64,000 bases of DNA from Thalassococcus halodurans. Its GTDB lineage: Bacteria > Pseudomonadota > Alphaproteobacteria > Rhodobacterales > Rhodobacteraceae. The position numbers and the translations under genes were made by a program. The notes beneath the pieces are model-generated. The model saw nothing but the letters and a program-made list of their open reading frames with translations. It made no database searches and had not been told where the DNA came from. Each line of letters opens with the position of its first letter. Positions within the stretch are counted from its first letter, which is position 1. The DNA is taken from NCBI RefSeq assembly GCF_900108225.1, contig NZ_FNUZ01000001.1, positions 434,001 to 498,000 of the forward strand, read 5' to 3'. This document shows positions 37,315 to 47,200 of the stretch, piece by piece.

Positions 37315-39234
37315 ATGACGAAAACGCTTGATCTGATTACCGTGGGCCGATCTTCGGTGGACCTATATGGCGCACAGGTAGGCGGCCGGTTGGAAGACAT
37401 GGCCAGCTTTGAAAAATACATCGGCGGCTCGCCCACCAACATGGCTGCAGGCACTGCGCGTCTGGGATTGAAATCTGCCCTTCTGACCCGCGTCGGCGAT
37501 GAACACATGGGTCGCTTTATCCGCGAACAGCTGGCCGCGGAAGGCGTGAACACCCAAGGCGTGATCACCGATCCGGAACGCCTTACCGCATTGGTTTTGC
37601 TGGGCATTCGGGACGAAGAGCAGTTCCCCCTGATTTTCTATCGCGAAAACTGTGCCGATATGGCGCTGTCCGAAGATGACGTTGACGAAGACTTTATCGC
37701 GTCTTCCCGTTCGGTCGTTGCGACAGGCACCCACCTGTCCAACCCGCGCACCGAAGCCGCTGTTCTGAAAGCACTGGAACTCGCGCGCAAACACGGCGCG
37801 CAGACCGCGTTGGATATCGATTATCGCCCGAACCTTTGGGGCCTGTCCGGCCACGGCGACGGCGAAAACCGTTTTATCGCGTCTGATGCGGTCACCCAGA
37901 AATTGCAGTCCACGCTGCATCTGTTCGATCTGATCGTCGGAACCGAGGAAGAATTTCACATCGCGGGCGGCAGCACAGACACCATCGAAGCCCTGCGTGC
38001 CGTCCGCAAAGTGTCTGGCGCGACGCTGGTCTGCAAACGTGGTGCTGATGGTGCTGTGGCCTTTACTGGTGACATTCCTGACAGCCTTGAAGACGGTGAA
38101 TCCGGCCCAGGCTTCCCAATTGAGGTGTTCAACGTATTGGGCGCGGGCGATGGCTTTATGTCCGGTCTACTGAAAGGCTGGCTGGACGGCGAAGACTGGC
38201 CAACCGCCCTAACCTACGCCAACGCTTGTGGCGCACTGGCCGTATCGCGCCACGGCTGCGCGCCTGCGTATCCCAGCTGGACCGAATTGCAGTTCTTCCT
38301 TGAACGCGGCGTGTTGCGCCCCGACCTGCGTAACGACGAAATTCTGGAACAGGTGCATTGGGCCACCAACCGCAAAGGCGACTGGCCGACGATGCGGGTC
38401 TTTGCATTCGACCACCGGATGCAGCTGGAAGAAATGGACGGCGCAACACCTGAAAAGATCGGCGCGTTCAAGGAACTTTGCCTTGATGCCTGCCAGCAGG
38501 TCGCCCAAGGCCGGAACGGCTATGGTCTGCTGTGCGACCGTCGCCTTGGCCGTGACGCGCTATATAAGGCGGCAGGCACCGGCCTCTGGATCGGTCGTCC
38601 CGTCGAACTGCCCGGTTCGCGTCCGCTGGAATTCGAACCGGAAATCGGCCCCGATTGCGGTGGCCTGTCGGAATGGCCGCTGGAACACGTGGTAAAGTGC
38701 CTGTGCTTCTACCACCCCGATGACACTGAAAAAGAACGCAAGATGCAGGAAGCGCGGGTCAAACGCCTGTACGCTGCCGCGCGCCGCAACCGTCTTGAAT
38801 TCCTGTTCGAGGTTATTCCCTCAAAGGTCGGCCCCGTCGACGACATGACCACTGCCACCATCATCCGCCGCTTCTATGAAATCGGCGTGTATCCTGACTG
38901 GTGGAAGCTTGAGCCGATGAAGACCGACGCAGGCTGGTCCAACGCGGTCAACGCGATTGAAGAAAACGATCCGCACACCCGTGGTATCGTGGTTCTGGGC
39001 CTTGATGCCCCGCAAGAAGAGCTGGCTGCCAGCTTTAAATCCGCGGCCAAGTTCGATTTGGTCAAGGGGTTCGCCGTGGGCCGCACGATCTTTGGCGAGG
39101 TTGCGCGTCAGTGGCTGACAGACAAGATTGATGATGAAACAGCCGTCGCGGAAATGGCACAACGCTATAGCCAGCTTTGCGAAATCTGGGACACTTCCAG
39201 CGCCGAGGCCAAATGGCCCGCGAACAAAGGATGA
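37315..39234 (+). CDS. iolC: 5-dehydro-2-deoxygluconokinase fused to a DUF2090 aldolase-like domain
   Basis: Phosphorylates 5-dehydro-2-deoxygluconate in myo-inositol breakdown. The first 325 residues are a PfkB kinase (VGRSSVDLYG, GGSPTNMAAG, GAGDGFMSGLLKG with catalytic Asp). The rest of the 639 residues is a DUF2090 domain (NDEILEQVHW, AFDHRMQLEEM, GLLCDRRLG), thought to act as the 2-deoxy-5-keto-gluconate-6-phosphate aldolase (IolJ role). The fused form is common in alphaproteobacteria. ATG 37315 has GGAAAGAG ahead. Four bases separate it from iolD. Confidence 0.93.
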   Translation: MTKTLDLITVGRSSVDLYGAQVGGRLEDMASFEKYIGGSPTNMAAGTARLGLKSALLTRVGDEHMGRFIREQLAAEGVNTQGVITDPERLTALVLLGIRDEEQFPLIFYRENCADMALSEDDVDEDFIASSRSVVATGTHLSNPRTEAAVLKALELARKHGAQTALDIDYRPNLWGLSGHGDGENRFIASDAVTQKLQSTLHLFDLIVGTEEEFHIAGGSTDTIEALRAVRKVSGATLVCKRGADGAVAFTGDIPDSLEDGESGPGFPIEVFNVLGAGDGFMSGLLKGWLDGEDWPTALTYANACGALAVSRHGCAPAYPSWTELQFFLERGVLRPDLRNDEILEQVHWATNRKGDWPTMRVFAFDHRMQLEEMDGATPEKIGAFKELCLDACQQVAQGRNGYGLLCDRRLGRDALYKAAGTGLWIGRPVELPGSRPLEFEPEIGPDCGGLSEWPLEHVVKCLCFYHPDDTEKERKMQEARVKRLYAAARRNRLEFLFEVIPSKVGPVDDMTTATIIRRFYEIGVYPDWWKLEPMKTDAGWSNAVNAIEENDPHTRGIVVLGLDAPQEELAASFKSAAKFDLVKGFAVGRTIFGEVARQWLTDKIDDETAVAEMAQRYSQLCEIWDTSSAEAKWPANKG

Positions 39235-39239
39235 TCGAG

Positions 39240-41072
39240 ATGACAAAAACCATCCGTTTGACAGCCGCTCAGGCCATGGTGCGCTACATTGCAGCGCAAA
39301 AAACCGAAACTGGTGAGCGTTTTATCGAAGGTGTCTGGGCCATTTTCGGGCACGGCAACGTGGCCGGCCTGGGCGAAGCACTGCACGGCATCCGTGACGA
39401 GCTTCCGACCTATCGCGGACATAATGAACAAAGCATGTGCCACGCGGCGATTGCTTATTCCAAACAATTGGGGCGCCGCCGCGCGATGGCAGTGACCTCT
39501 TCGATCGGGCCGGGCGCCACGAATATGGTGACTGCTGCGGCATTGGCGCATGTAAACCGTTTGCCACTTCTCCTTCTCCCCGGGGATGTGTTTGCAAACC
39601 GTGGCCCCGACCCGGTCCTCCAACAGATCGAAGATTTCGGCGATGGCACAATCAGCGCGAATGACTGCTTCAAGCCTGTCGTGCGTTACTTCGACCGCAT
39701 CACACGCCCCGAACAGCTTCTGACGGCCCTGCCCCGCGCGTTCCGCACGATGACAGACCCTGCCGAATGTGGCCCTGTCTGTCTGGCTTTCTGTCAGGAC
39801 GTTCAGGCCGAAGCCTATGACTGGCCTGTCGAATTCTTTGAAGAACGCACGCTCTACACCCGCCGTCCCCGTGCGGACGAAGGTGAAATCGCCCGCGCAG
39901 CCGAGATCCTGAAATCGGCCAAACGCCCTGTTCTTCTGGCAGGTGGCGGCGTGCACTATGCTGGCGCGACCGAGGAAATGAAGGCCTTTGTTGAAAAGCA
40001 CAACATTCCGGTTGTCGAAACGCAGGCAGGCAAATCCGCACTACCGTGGGATCACCCGAACAACATGGGCCCCGTCGGTGTGACAGGTTCGGCGTCTGCG
40101 AACAAAGCCTGTATCGAGGCGGATGTGGTGCTTGGTCTTGGCACCCGTTTTCAGGATTTCACCACCGGGTCCTGGACGCTGTTCGAAAACCCGGGCCGCA
40201 CCCTGATTTCACTGAACGTCAACGCCTATGACGCCGAAAAGCATGGTGCTGTTCCGGTCATGGCCGATGCGATCACCGGCCTTGCCGATCTGGATGCGGC
40301 GCTTGGCGACACCAGCTATCCCGGCCCTAATACGGCGTCGAAGGATGCGTGGTTCGCAGCCGTAGATCCGCTGACCGACGCACCCGCAGATGGCAACCAG
40401 TTGCCCACCGACCAACAGGTCATTGGTGCCGTCCAGCGTGCGGCAGGTCCCGACACCGTAGTCATGTGCGCCGCAGGCACCATGCCCGGCGAATTGCACA
40501 AGCTTTGGAAATCGTCCAAGCCCATGTCTTACCACATGGAATACGGCTTTTCTTGCATGGGGTACGAAGTGGCCGGTGCCATGGGCATCAAAATGGCCCA
40601 GCCCGAGCGTGACGTCATCTGTATGGTCGGCGACGGCAGCTATATGATGATGAACAGCGAACTGGCGACGGCTGTGATGATGGGGCAGAAGTTCACCATC
40701 GTGATCACCGACAACCGCGGCTATGGCTGCATCAACCGCCTGCAAATGGGCACCGGCGGGGCAGAATTTAACAACCTGCTGAAAGACACGATCCACGAAA
40801 CGCCGTCGGACATCGACTTTGCCGCGCACACAGCCGCAATGGGGGCCACATCCGAGCATGTGAAAACCATCGAAGAGCTTGAGGCCGCCTTGCAGCGCGC
40901 CAAGGCATCGCCCAAAGCCTATGTGGTTGTCATCGACACCGATCCCTATCCTTCGACCCCGGACGGTGGCCATTGGTGGGACGTCGCGGTGCCCGAGGTC
41001 TCGGTCCGCGAAGAGGTCAACGCCGCCCACGCCAACTACATCGAAAAACTGCGCAATCGTGCGCTGAACTAA
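39240..41072 (+). CDS. iolD: 3D-(3,5/4)-trihydroxycyclohexane-1,2-dione acylhydrolase
   Basis: ThDP-dependent enzyme that opens the ring of THcHDO in inositol breakdown (610 residues). N-terminal Pyr domain with HNEQSMCHAAIAYSKQ (catalytic Glu), central domain, and the C-terminal ThDP motif GDGSYMMMNSELATAVM. AAAGG is eight bases before ATG 39240; an alternative ATG at 39231 overlaps the iolC stop. Second gene of iolCDEB. Confidence 0.95.
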   Translation: MTKTIRLTAAQAMVRYIAAQKTETGERFIEGVWAIFGHGNVAGLGEALHGIRDELPTYRGHNEQSMCHAAIAYSKQLGRRRAMAVTSSIGPGATNMVTAAALAHVNRLPLLLLPGDVFANRGPDPVLQQIEDFGDGTISANDCFKPVVRYFDRITRPEQLLTALPRAFRTMTDPAECGPVCLAFCQDVQAEAYDWPVEFFEERTLYTRRPRADEGEIARAAEILKSAKRPVLLAGGGVHYAGATEEMKAFVEKHNIPVVETQAGKSALPWDHPNNMGPVGVTGSASANKACIEADVVLGLGTRFQDFTTGSWTLFENPGRTLISLNVNAYDAEKHGAVPVMADAITGLADLDAALGDTSYPGPNTASKDAWFAAVDPLTDAPADGNQLPTDQQVIGAVQRAAGPDTVVMCAAGTMPGELHKLWKSSKPMSYHMEYGFSCMGYEVAGAMGIKMAQPERDVICMVGDGSYMMMNSELATAVMMGQKFTIVITDNRGYGCINRLQMGTGGAEFNNLLKDTIHETPSDIDFAAHTAAMGATSEHVKTIEELEAALQRAKASPKAYVVVIDTDPYPSTPDGGHWWDVAVPEVSVREEVNAAHANYIEKLRNRALN

Positions 41073-41093
41073 CTCCTGATAAGGTTCACTTTT

Positions 41094-41996
41094 ATGATCC
41101 GCTTTGGAACAAACCCTATCGCATGGTCTAACGACGACGATCAGACCATCGGCGCAGATATCAGCCTTGAACAATGCCTGACTGAAGCAGGTCAGATCGG
41201 CTTTGACGGGATTGAAAACGGCCACAAGATGCCGTGGGACCCGACCGAATTGAAAGCTGCGCTTGATCCGCACGGTCTGGCCTTTGTGTCGGCGTGGTAT
41301 TCTTTGAACCTGCTGATGCATTCTGCCGAACAGGAAATCGCGCTGATCCAGCCGCATCTTGACCGCCTCAAGGCGATGGGCTGCACCGTCTGTATCGCCT
41401 GTGAAACGTCGAATGCGATCCACGGCAATGACAGCGCGTCGCTTGCTGACAGCCCCGTTCTGGCCGACGACCAGTGGGACGATTTCGCCGCCAAGCTTGA
41501 CGCCGTTGCCGCCCACTGTGACGCCGAAGGTGTTCCGCTGGTCTACCACCACCACATGGGAACCGTCGTCGAAACACCGGCCGAATTGGATATCCTGATG
41601 GAAAAAACAGGCCCCAAGATGCGCCTGCTGTTCGATACGGGTCACTTCTACTTCGGATCGGGCGGTGCAGATCCCGCACCGTATGTGGAAAAATACATCG
41701 ACCGTATTTCCCATTTCCACGCCAAGAACGTGCGCCGCGCGGTGAAACAAGAGGTCCGTGCAGAAAACCTGTCGTTCCTTGAAGGTGTGCGACGTGGTGT
41801 CTTTACGGTGCCCGGTGACGACGAAGGCGGCATTGATTTCGCGCCTTGCCTGAACATCCTTGCCCAGCACGACTACGACGGGTGGATCGTGATCGAGGCC
41901 GAACAGGACCCCGATGTACGCAACCCGCTTGAATACCAGACACTGGGTCTGAAAACACTGAAAACGCTTGCGAAAGACGCGGGCCTCATTTCCTGA
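41094..41996 (+). CDS. iolE: myo-inosose-2 dehydratase
   Basis: A 300-residue TIM-barrel metal enzyme that dehydrates 2-keto-myo-inositol to the dione used by IolD. Starts [20 protein letters not shown]. The metal-binding block includes [33 protein letters not shown] and the C-terminal IVIEAEQDP. Normal length; 21 bases after iolD. Confidence 0.95.
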   Translation: MIRFGTNPIAWSNDDDQTIGADISLEQCLTEAGQIGFDGIENGHKMPWDPTELKAALDPHGLAFVSAWYSLNLLMHSAEQEIALIQPHLDRLKAMGCTVCIACETSNAIHGNDSASLADSPVLADDQWDDFAAKLDAVAAHCDAEGVPLVYHHHMGTVVETPAELDILMEKTGPKMRLLFDTGHFYFGSGGADPAPYVEKYIDRISHFHAKNVRRAVKQEVRAENLSFLEGVRRGVFTVPGDDEGGIDFAPCLNILAQHDYDGWIVIEAEQDPDVRNPLEYQTLGLKTLKTLAKDAGLIS

Positions 41997-42009
41997 ACGG
42001 AGCATGATC

Positions 42010-42834
42010 ATGCCTGACCTTCTACGCAAACCTGTCGGGACCACGGGCAAGGTTCACGACATCACAACAACCAGCGCCAAGGGCCCGCTCAGCCCCGACT
42101 GGGGCTATGTGGGCTTTGGCCTGTATCACCTGAAAGCCGGTGAAAACGCGGCCGAGGCCACAGGCGACCGCGAAGTCATCCTTGTTCTGGTGGAAGGCAA
42201 AGCCAACATCACCGCAGCAGGCGAAGACTTTGGCGAAATGGGCGATCGGATGAACGTGTTCGAACGCACTCCGCCGCATTGCCTCTATGTGCCGAACGAA
42301 CAGGATTGGTCGGCCACGGCCACGACAGACTGTGTTCTGGCCATCTGCACAGCGCCGGGCAAGAGCAACCACAAGGCCCAGCGCCTTGGCCCCGATGGCA
42401 TCACGCTGACCGAACGCGGCAAGGGCACCAATACGCGCTATATTAACAACATCGCGATGGAAGATCGCGACGTTTGCGACAGCCTGCTGGTGACAGAGGT
42501 CTTCACCCCCGATGGCCATTGGTCGTCCTACCCCAGCCACCGTCATGACGAGGATGACTTCCCCAACATGACCTATCTGGAAGAGACGTACTACCACCGG
42601 ATCAACCCCGCCAAGGGCTTTGGCATCCAGCGTGTCTATGCAGAAGATGGCACCTTGGATGAAACCATGGCTGTCTCTGACGGCGACGTGGTTCTGGTCC
42701 CGCGCGGCCACCACCCTTGCGGCGCGCCCTACGGGTTCGAGATGTACTATCTGAACGTCATGGCAGGCCCGCTGCGCAAATGGCGCTTCAAGGCCGATCC
42801 GGCAGTTGAATGGATCATGGAACGCGACGCCTGA
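42010..42834 (+). CDS. iolB: 5-deoxy-glucuronate isomerase
   Basis: Cupin-type isomerase that turns 5-deoxyglucuronate into the IolC substrate (274 residues). Metal-binding cupin histidines are in YPSHRHDEDDFP with the later RGHHPCGAPYG. ATG 42010 was chosen over 42004 by spacing from ACGGAG. It closes the iolCDEB operon. iolG and iolA are not in this window. Confidence 0.94.
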   Translation: MPDLLRKPVGTTGKVHDITTTSAKGPLSPDWGYVGFGLYHLKAGENAAEATGDREVILVLVEGKANITAAGEDFGEMGDRMNVFERTPPHCLYVPNEQDWSATATTDCVLAICTAPGKSNHKAQRLGPDGITLTERGKGTNTRYINNIAMEDRDVCDSLLVTEVFTPDGHWSSYPSHRHDEDDFPNMTYLEETYYHRINPAKGFGIQRVYAEDGTLDETMAVSDGDVVLVPRGHHPCGAPYGFEMYYLNVMAGPLRKWRFKADPAVEWIMERDA

Positions 42835-42859
42835 TCAGCGTCCATTCCTAACGGAAATG

Positions 42860-42889
42860 AAACCGGCCCGAATTTTCGGGCCGGTTTTC
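42860..42889 (+). terminator. Terminator of iolCDEB
   Basis: Stem AAACCGGCCCGA/TCGGGCCGGTTT with a short loop, followed by TCTT, 25 bases after iolB. Confidence 0.9.
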
Positions 42890-42951
42890 TTATGGCTGGC
42901 GCACGGACAACTGGCATATTAGTATGCGACTCATCTGCTCAGGGGGAAGCC

Positions 42952-44244
42952 ATGAAATACGCCATCGTCGGCTGCGGATCGCGCCATTCCATGTTCAGCG
43001 AAAGCCTGACGTTCGACTACGGTGACCAGCATGAGCTGCTGGCCCTCTGCGACAGCAACAGCCACCGACTGGGGCTGGCGGCCGAGTTTGCGTCCAAACC
43101 CGGAACGAACGGTGTCGCCACCTACGCCGCAGACCAGTTTGACGCGATGATCACCGAACAGAAGCCGGACACCGTGATCATCGCCACGCCCGACTACCTG
43201 CACGCTGATTATATGGTGCGCGCATTCAGAGCGGGCTGTGACGTAATCTGCGAAAAGCCGATGACGATTGATCTGAAGTCTTTGAAACAGATCACGCAGG
43301 CGCAAAAGGAAACCGGTCGTCAGTTGCTGGTCGCCTTCAACTACCGCTATTCCCCTGCCCGCACCCAGATCAAAAATATCCTGTCTTCGGGCCAGATAGG
43401 CGAGATCACCGCCGTTGATTTTCAATGGCATCTGGATCGCGTCCATGGCGCCGATTATTTCCGCCGCTGGCACCGGCACAAGGACAATTCCGGCGGTTTA
43501 CTGGTACATAAATCCACACACCATTTCGATCTGCTCAACTGGTGGCTGGATGCGGTGCCCACCCATGTCAGCGCATCTGGCAAGCGCGCGTTTTACACGC
43601 CCGCCATGGGCGCGGAGTTAGGGCTGGACGGTCGTGGGCCACGCTGCGCCACGTGCGCGGTTGCCGAACGATGCGACTTTGAACTGGATATGGATGCGGA
43701 CAGCAAACTCAAGGCGCTCTATCGCGATGCCGAAGGTGAGGATGGCTATCACCGCGATCTGTGCGTTTTTGACGACGACATCGGCATCGAAGACACGCTT
43801 CAGGCCCATATCCGCTATACCACGGGCGCGACGGCGAACTACACGCTGACCGCCTATTCCCCGTGGGAGGGGCTGGAAATCAGGTTCCACGGGACCAAGG
43901 GCCTGCTGACCCACAAACATGTCGAAACCCACGGCGTGTTTGGCGGCGAACGGGCGCACGCTGGTAAGGACGATGTTGAAACCATCCTGCATCTGGCCGG
44001 AGAACGGCCCCGCGCCCTGGACGTGCCTGCAGGGGAAGGACATCACGGCGGCGCGGACCCAATCATGCTCGGATACATCTTTGATCCCGACGGGATGGAG
44101 CCGGACTCGTATGGCAGGTCATCAAACCATGTGGCTGGCGGCTGGTCTATCCTAACCGGTATCGCCGCGAACCTGTCGATTGAAACCGGCGCGCAGGTGG
44201 ACATCGGCCATATGCTGGCAGCCCACGAAATCGATCTAAAATAG
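42952..44244 (+). CDS. Gfo/Idh/MocA family oxidoreductase
   Basis: A 430-residue NAD(P)-dependent dehydrogenase. Rossmann start KYAIVGCGSRHSMFS, family motif CEKPMTIDL (Lys for catalysis), and the C-terminal domain HKSTHHFDLLNWWLD. A Cys-rich insert RCATCAVAERCDF (about residue 240) resembles one seen in a Gfo/Idh/MocA subgroup. AGGGGGAAG precedes the ATG. It follows the iol terminator but lies in the same direction, so a role in inositol or another cyclitol is plausible but not proven. Converges with the RTX gene. Confidence 0.88.
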   Translation: MKYAIVGCGSRHSMFSESLTFDYGDQHELLALCDSNSHRLGLAAEFASKPGTNGVATYAADQFDAMITEQKPDTVIIATPDYLHADYMVRAFRAGCDVICEKPMTIDLKSLKQITQAQKETGRQLLVAFNYRYSPARTQIKNILSSGQIGEITAVDFQWHLDRVHGADYFRRWHRHKDNSGGLLVHKSTHHFDLLNWWLDAVPTHVSASGKRAFYTPAMGAELGLDGRGPRCATCAVAERCDFELDMDADSKLKALYRDAEGEDGYHRDLCVFDDDIGIEDTLQAHIRYTTGATANYTLTAYSPWEGLEIRFHGTKGLLTHKHVETHGVFGGERAHAGKDDVETILHLAGERPRALDVPAGEGHHGGADPIMLGYIFDPDGMEPDSYGRSSNHVAGGWSILTGIAANLSIETGAQVDIGHMLAAHEIDLK

Positions 44245-44252
44245 GGGAAAGG

Positions 44253-47200
44253 TCAGTTGAGCAGCGGCTTGCTGTTCTTGCTGTGGCGCATCGCGATCTT
44301 GCGTCCGATGCGACCCGTCGCCAAGGGGCGTGCGGGCAACGTGTCGTAGTCTTGTTCGGCCAGTTCAGGGAACAGGCCCAGAATTTCCTGCCGTGCAAAC
44401 GGGTCCACGGCCTTTAACGCTTCGGGCCCAGTGAACAGGCTTTCGGAAATGGCCCCTGCCGAGAAAACCAGTTCGTGGTTATCGAACAGGAAGTGCACAT
44501 ACTCGATCATGGGCTGGGGCCGCAGTTCAACGCCATTGATCCCGACAAGATGCTTGGCAGGCACCAGAATTTCGCCATCCCCGCTGACACGTTGGGCAAT
44601 TTTGGAGGACACGAACATCCGGTGCTGCGGGGACACCAGCAGATCCCGATCGTTGTTCAAGACCCCCCGTTTCACAAGCACCGGCGCGAACCTGCTGTAA
44701 GCAGGCACCTTGCGCCGCCCGACCCAGCGCACCGTCTGAAACCCGTTGTCTACCGTCAGGACACGATCACCAACGCACAGGTTTTCGACCGCCACCTCGC
44801 CTGTCATTGTGGTGATCGGCGTGCCCGCCGCAAAGCAGATGATGTTCGTGTTCTCAAAGGTCAGAGAAGACGCATCAACCGTTGTCCCGCCATCCTGAAT
44901 AACCAGTCGGCCCGCTTCGTCCAGAACGCCATCGCCCAGATCGGCGCGCATCCATGCCAGCGGGTTGGAATAGGTCTGACCCGGATTGGCCGCATTCCAT
45001 GCAGCCAGAGTGGTGTCGTTATAGAAGGCCGACAGATCGACGAAGTCGTTGTTCGTCTGATCCGCATCGCCGATGCCCGTCGTGGTATCGAAGTCGGTGA
45101 TCAGATCAGCTGTGCCATCGGCAATAAATGTGTCGGCTCCGGCACCACCGGTCAGCGTATCCGACCCGTCACCGCCATCCAGTGTGTCAGATCCTGCACC
45201 GCCGCTCAGGGAATCCGCGCCAGAGCCGCCGTTCAGGCTGTCGGCGCCGTCGTTGCCAACCAGCGTATCGTTTCCGGCGTCGCCAAAGAGCGTGTCATTT
45301 CCGGTGCCGCCCTGAACGCTGTCTGCACCATCCCCAGCATTCACCTGCCCCGCCGTATTCGACAGTGTCAGCGTGTCATCAAAGGCAGAACCCGTCAGGT
45401 TTTCGAACCCGCTGATCGTGTCGCCCGCAGCATCCCCACCAGACGCCGTGTTCGTCGACAGATCGACCGTGACGCCTGCGCTGCTGCCGGAATAATCCAG
45501 CGTATCGGTGCCATCGCCTCCGCTTAGGGAATCCGCGCCAGCGCCACCCTGAACGGTGTCATCCCCCGTACCAGCCGTCAGCGTATCCGCACCCGACCCG
45601 CCCCTCAGGCTATCGCTACCTGCGCCTGCATCGACGTTCATGCTGGCCGTGCTGAGCGAGCCGTCTACCGTGTCTGCGGAACCGGTGAGCGTGAAGCTTT
45701 CAATCTCGGAGAAGGTCGCAACATCCGACCCGGATGTCAGGGTACCCGCCTCATCTCCGGTAAAGGTGACGTCGACCCCATTCAGGGTGATGCCAGAGGC
45801 ATCGATCAGATCGGTTTCGCTGTTGTCGCTGTCTTCACCGCCTGTGATCAGGTCTGTGCCGAAGGCATCATACAGAAAGACCGTATCGCTTCCGGTGCCG
45901 CCCAGCATCGTGTCGTTTGCAGCGCCGCCATAAAGCTGGTCGTTTCCAGCGCCGCCATCTAGCGAGTCATTTCCGATGTCACCGGAATTGTCGCCCCACA
46001 GCGTATCGTTGCCGTCACCACCAAGCAGTGTATCACTGCCATCCTCACCCATGAGGACGTCGTTGCCGGTCCCACCATCCAACAGGTCGCCTGCGTCCCC
46101 GCCGTAAAGGAAATCGTCGCCGCCTTCGCCATAGAAGGTGTCCGACCCCGTTCCATCGCCGCTGCCCGGCATATCGTCGATGGTATCGCTGCCTTCACCA
46201 CCGTAGGCGACGTCGTTGCCGGAATCCGTGACGATTGAATCGTTGCCATCGCCACCACTGACCGAGTCATCGCCCGCTTCACCATAAAGCGTGTCGTGCC
46301 CGGTGCCGCCGGAAATGATGTCGTTCTCGGTGCCACCGTAGACCAGATCATCGCCCGCGCCTGCGATCAGGGTGTCTGCGCCAGCGTCGCCATAAATGGT
46401 GTCGTTGCCGCCCGACGATTCCGCCATTTCGACGACAGATACCTCGCGTACCAAACCGTCTGTCGTGGTCGAGTTCGTCGATGTCGTGTTGGTGATGACA
46501 ATCGTCGACGTCGTTGAGGTCGCAGAGAACTCAAAAGTGAAGGTCTCAATTGTACCGTCTTGGACCGTAACCGTTTCGGTCGCGACAACGGTACCAGTGT
46601 CGTCCAGAATATCGATCTGGAATGTGTGGTTTCCGACGCCTGCCTGAAATTCCTCAAGCGTGATTGAGGTCTGGTAGCTGCCGCCTGCCGTCGTCGAGAA
46701 ACTCTGCTGGATCGAGTCCCCATAGACGGTTTCATCACCGGTGTTAAAGCTGGCGGATCCGATGTCGAACAGAACACCGCCATTGCCCGTGGGGTCATTG
46801 TACGTCCAGCCTGCACCACCCGAAGAAAAATCTCCGTTGGTCAAAAGCTCGGTAGAGGTCGCGGATAGGCCGTCGCCGACGATATAGTCGTCGCCCGCCC
46901 CGCCAGACAGCGAATCCGCGCCATCGACACCGGTGTAGGCCGTTTCGTTCAACCCCGTTGAAATGATCGCAACGCCATCATCCGCGTCACTGGCAGATAC
47001 AAGGATGCCGCCCTCGACATCCATCGACTCTGAATCCAGCAGTTCGGCACTGCCTTCGGCGCCGTCGGGCGACGTCGCGACCTGCGTCAGGGTCACCGTT
47101 CCGTCAGGGTTCACCGTGACGGTGTGATATTCCAGCCCGGGCTGTTCGCCACCGATTACAAGCACACCGCCTGAATCGGTTTCGAGGTAATCCATCGTCG

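Noticed and set aside
40209-42050. Minus-strand frame of 613 codons over iolD and iolE
   Set aside because: Shadow of two well-supported genes.
45100-46420. Tandem short repeats resembling a CRISPR array
   Set aside because: They are in frame, degenerate, without spacers, and encode calcium-binding RTX repeats.
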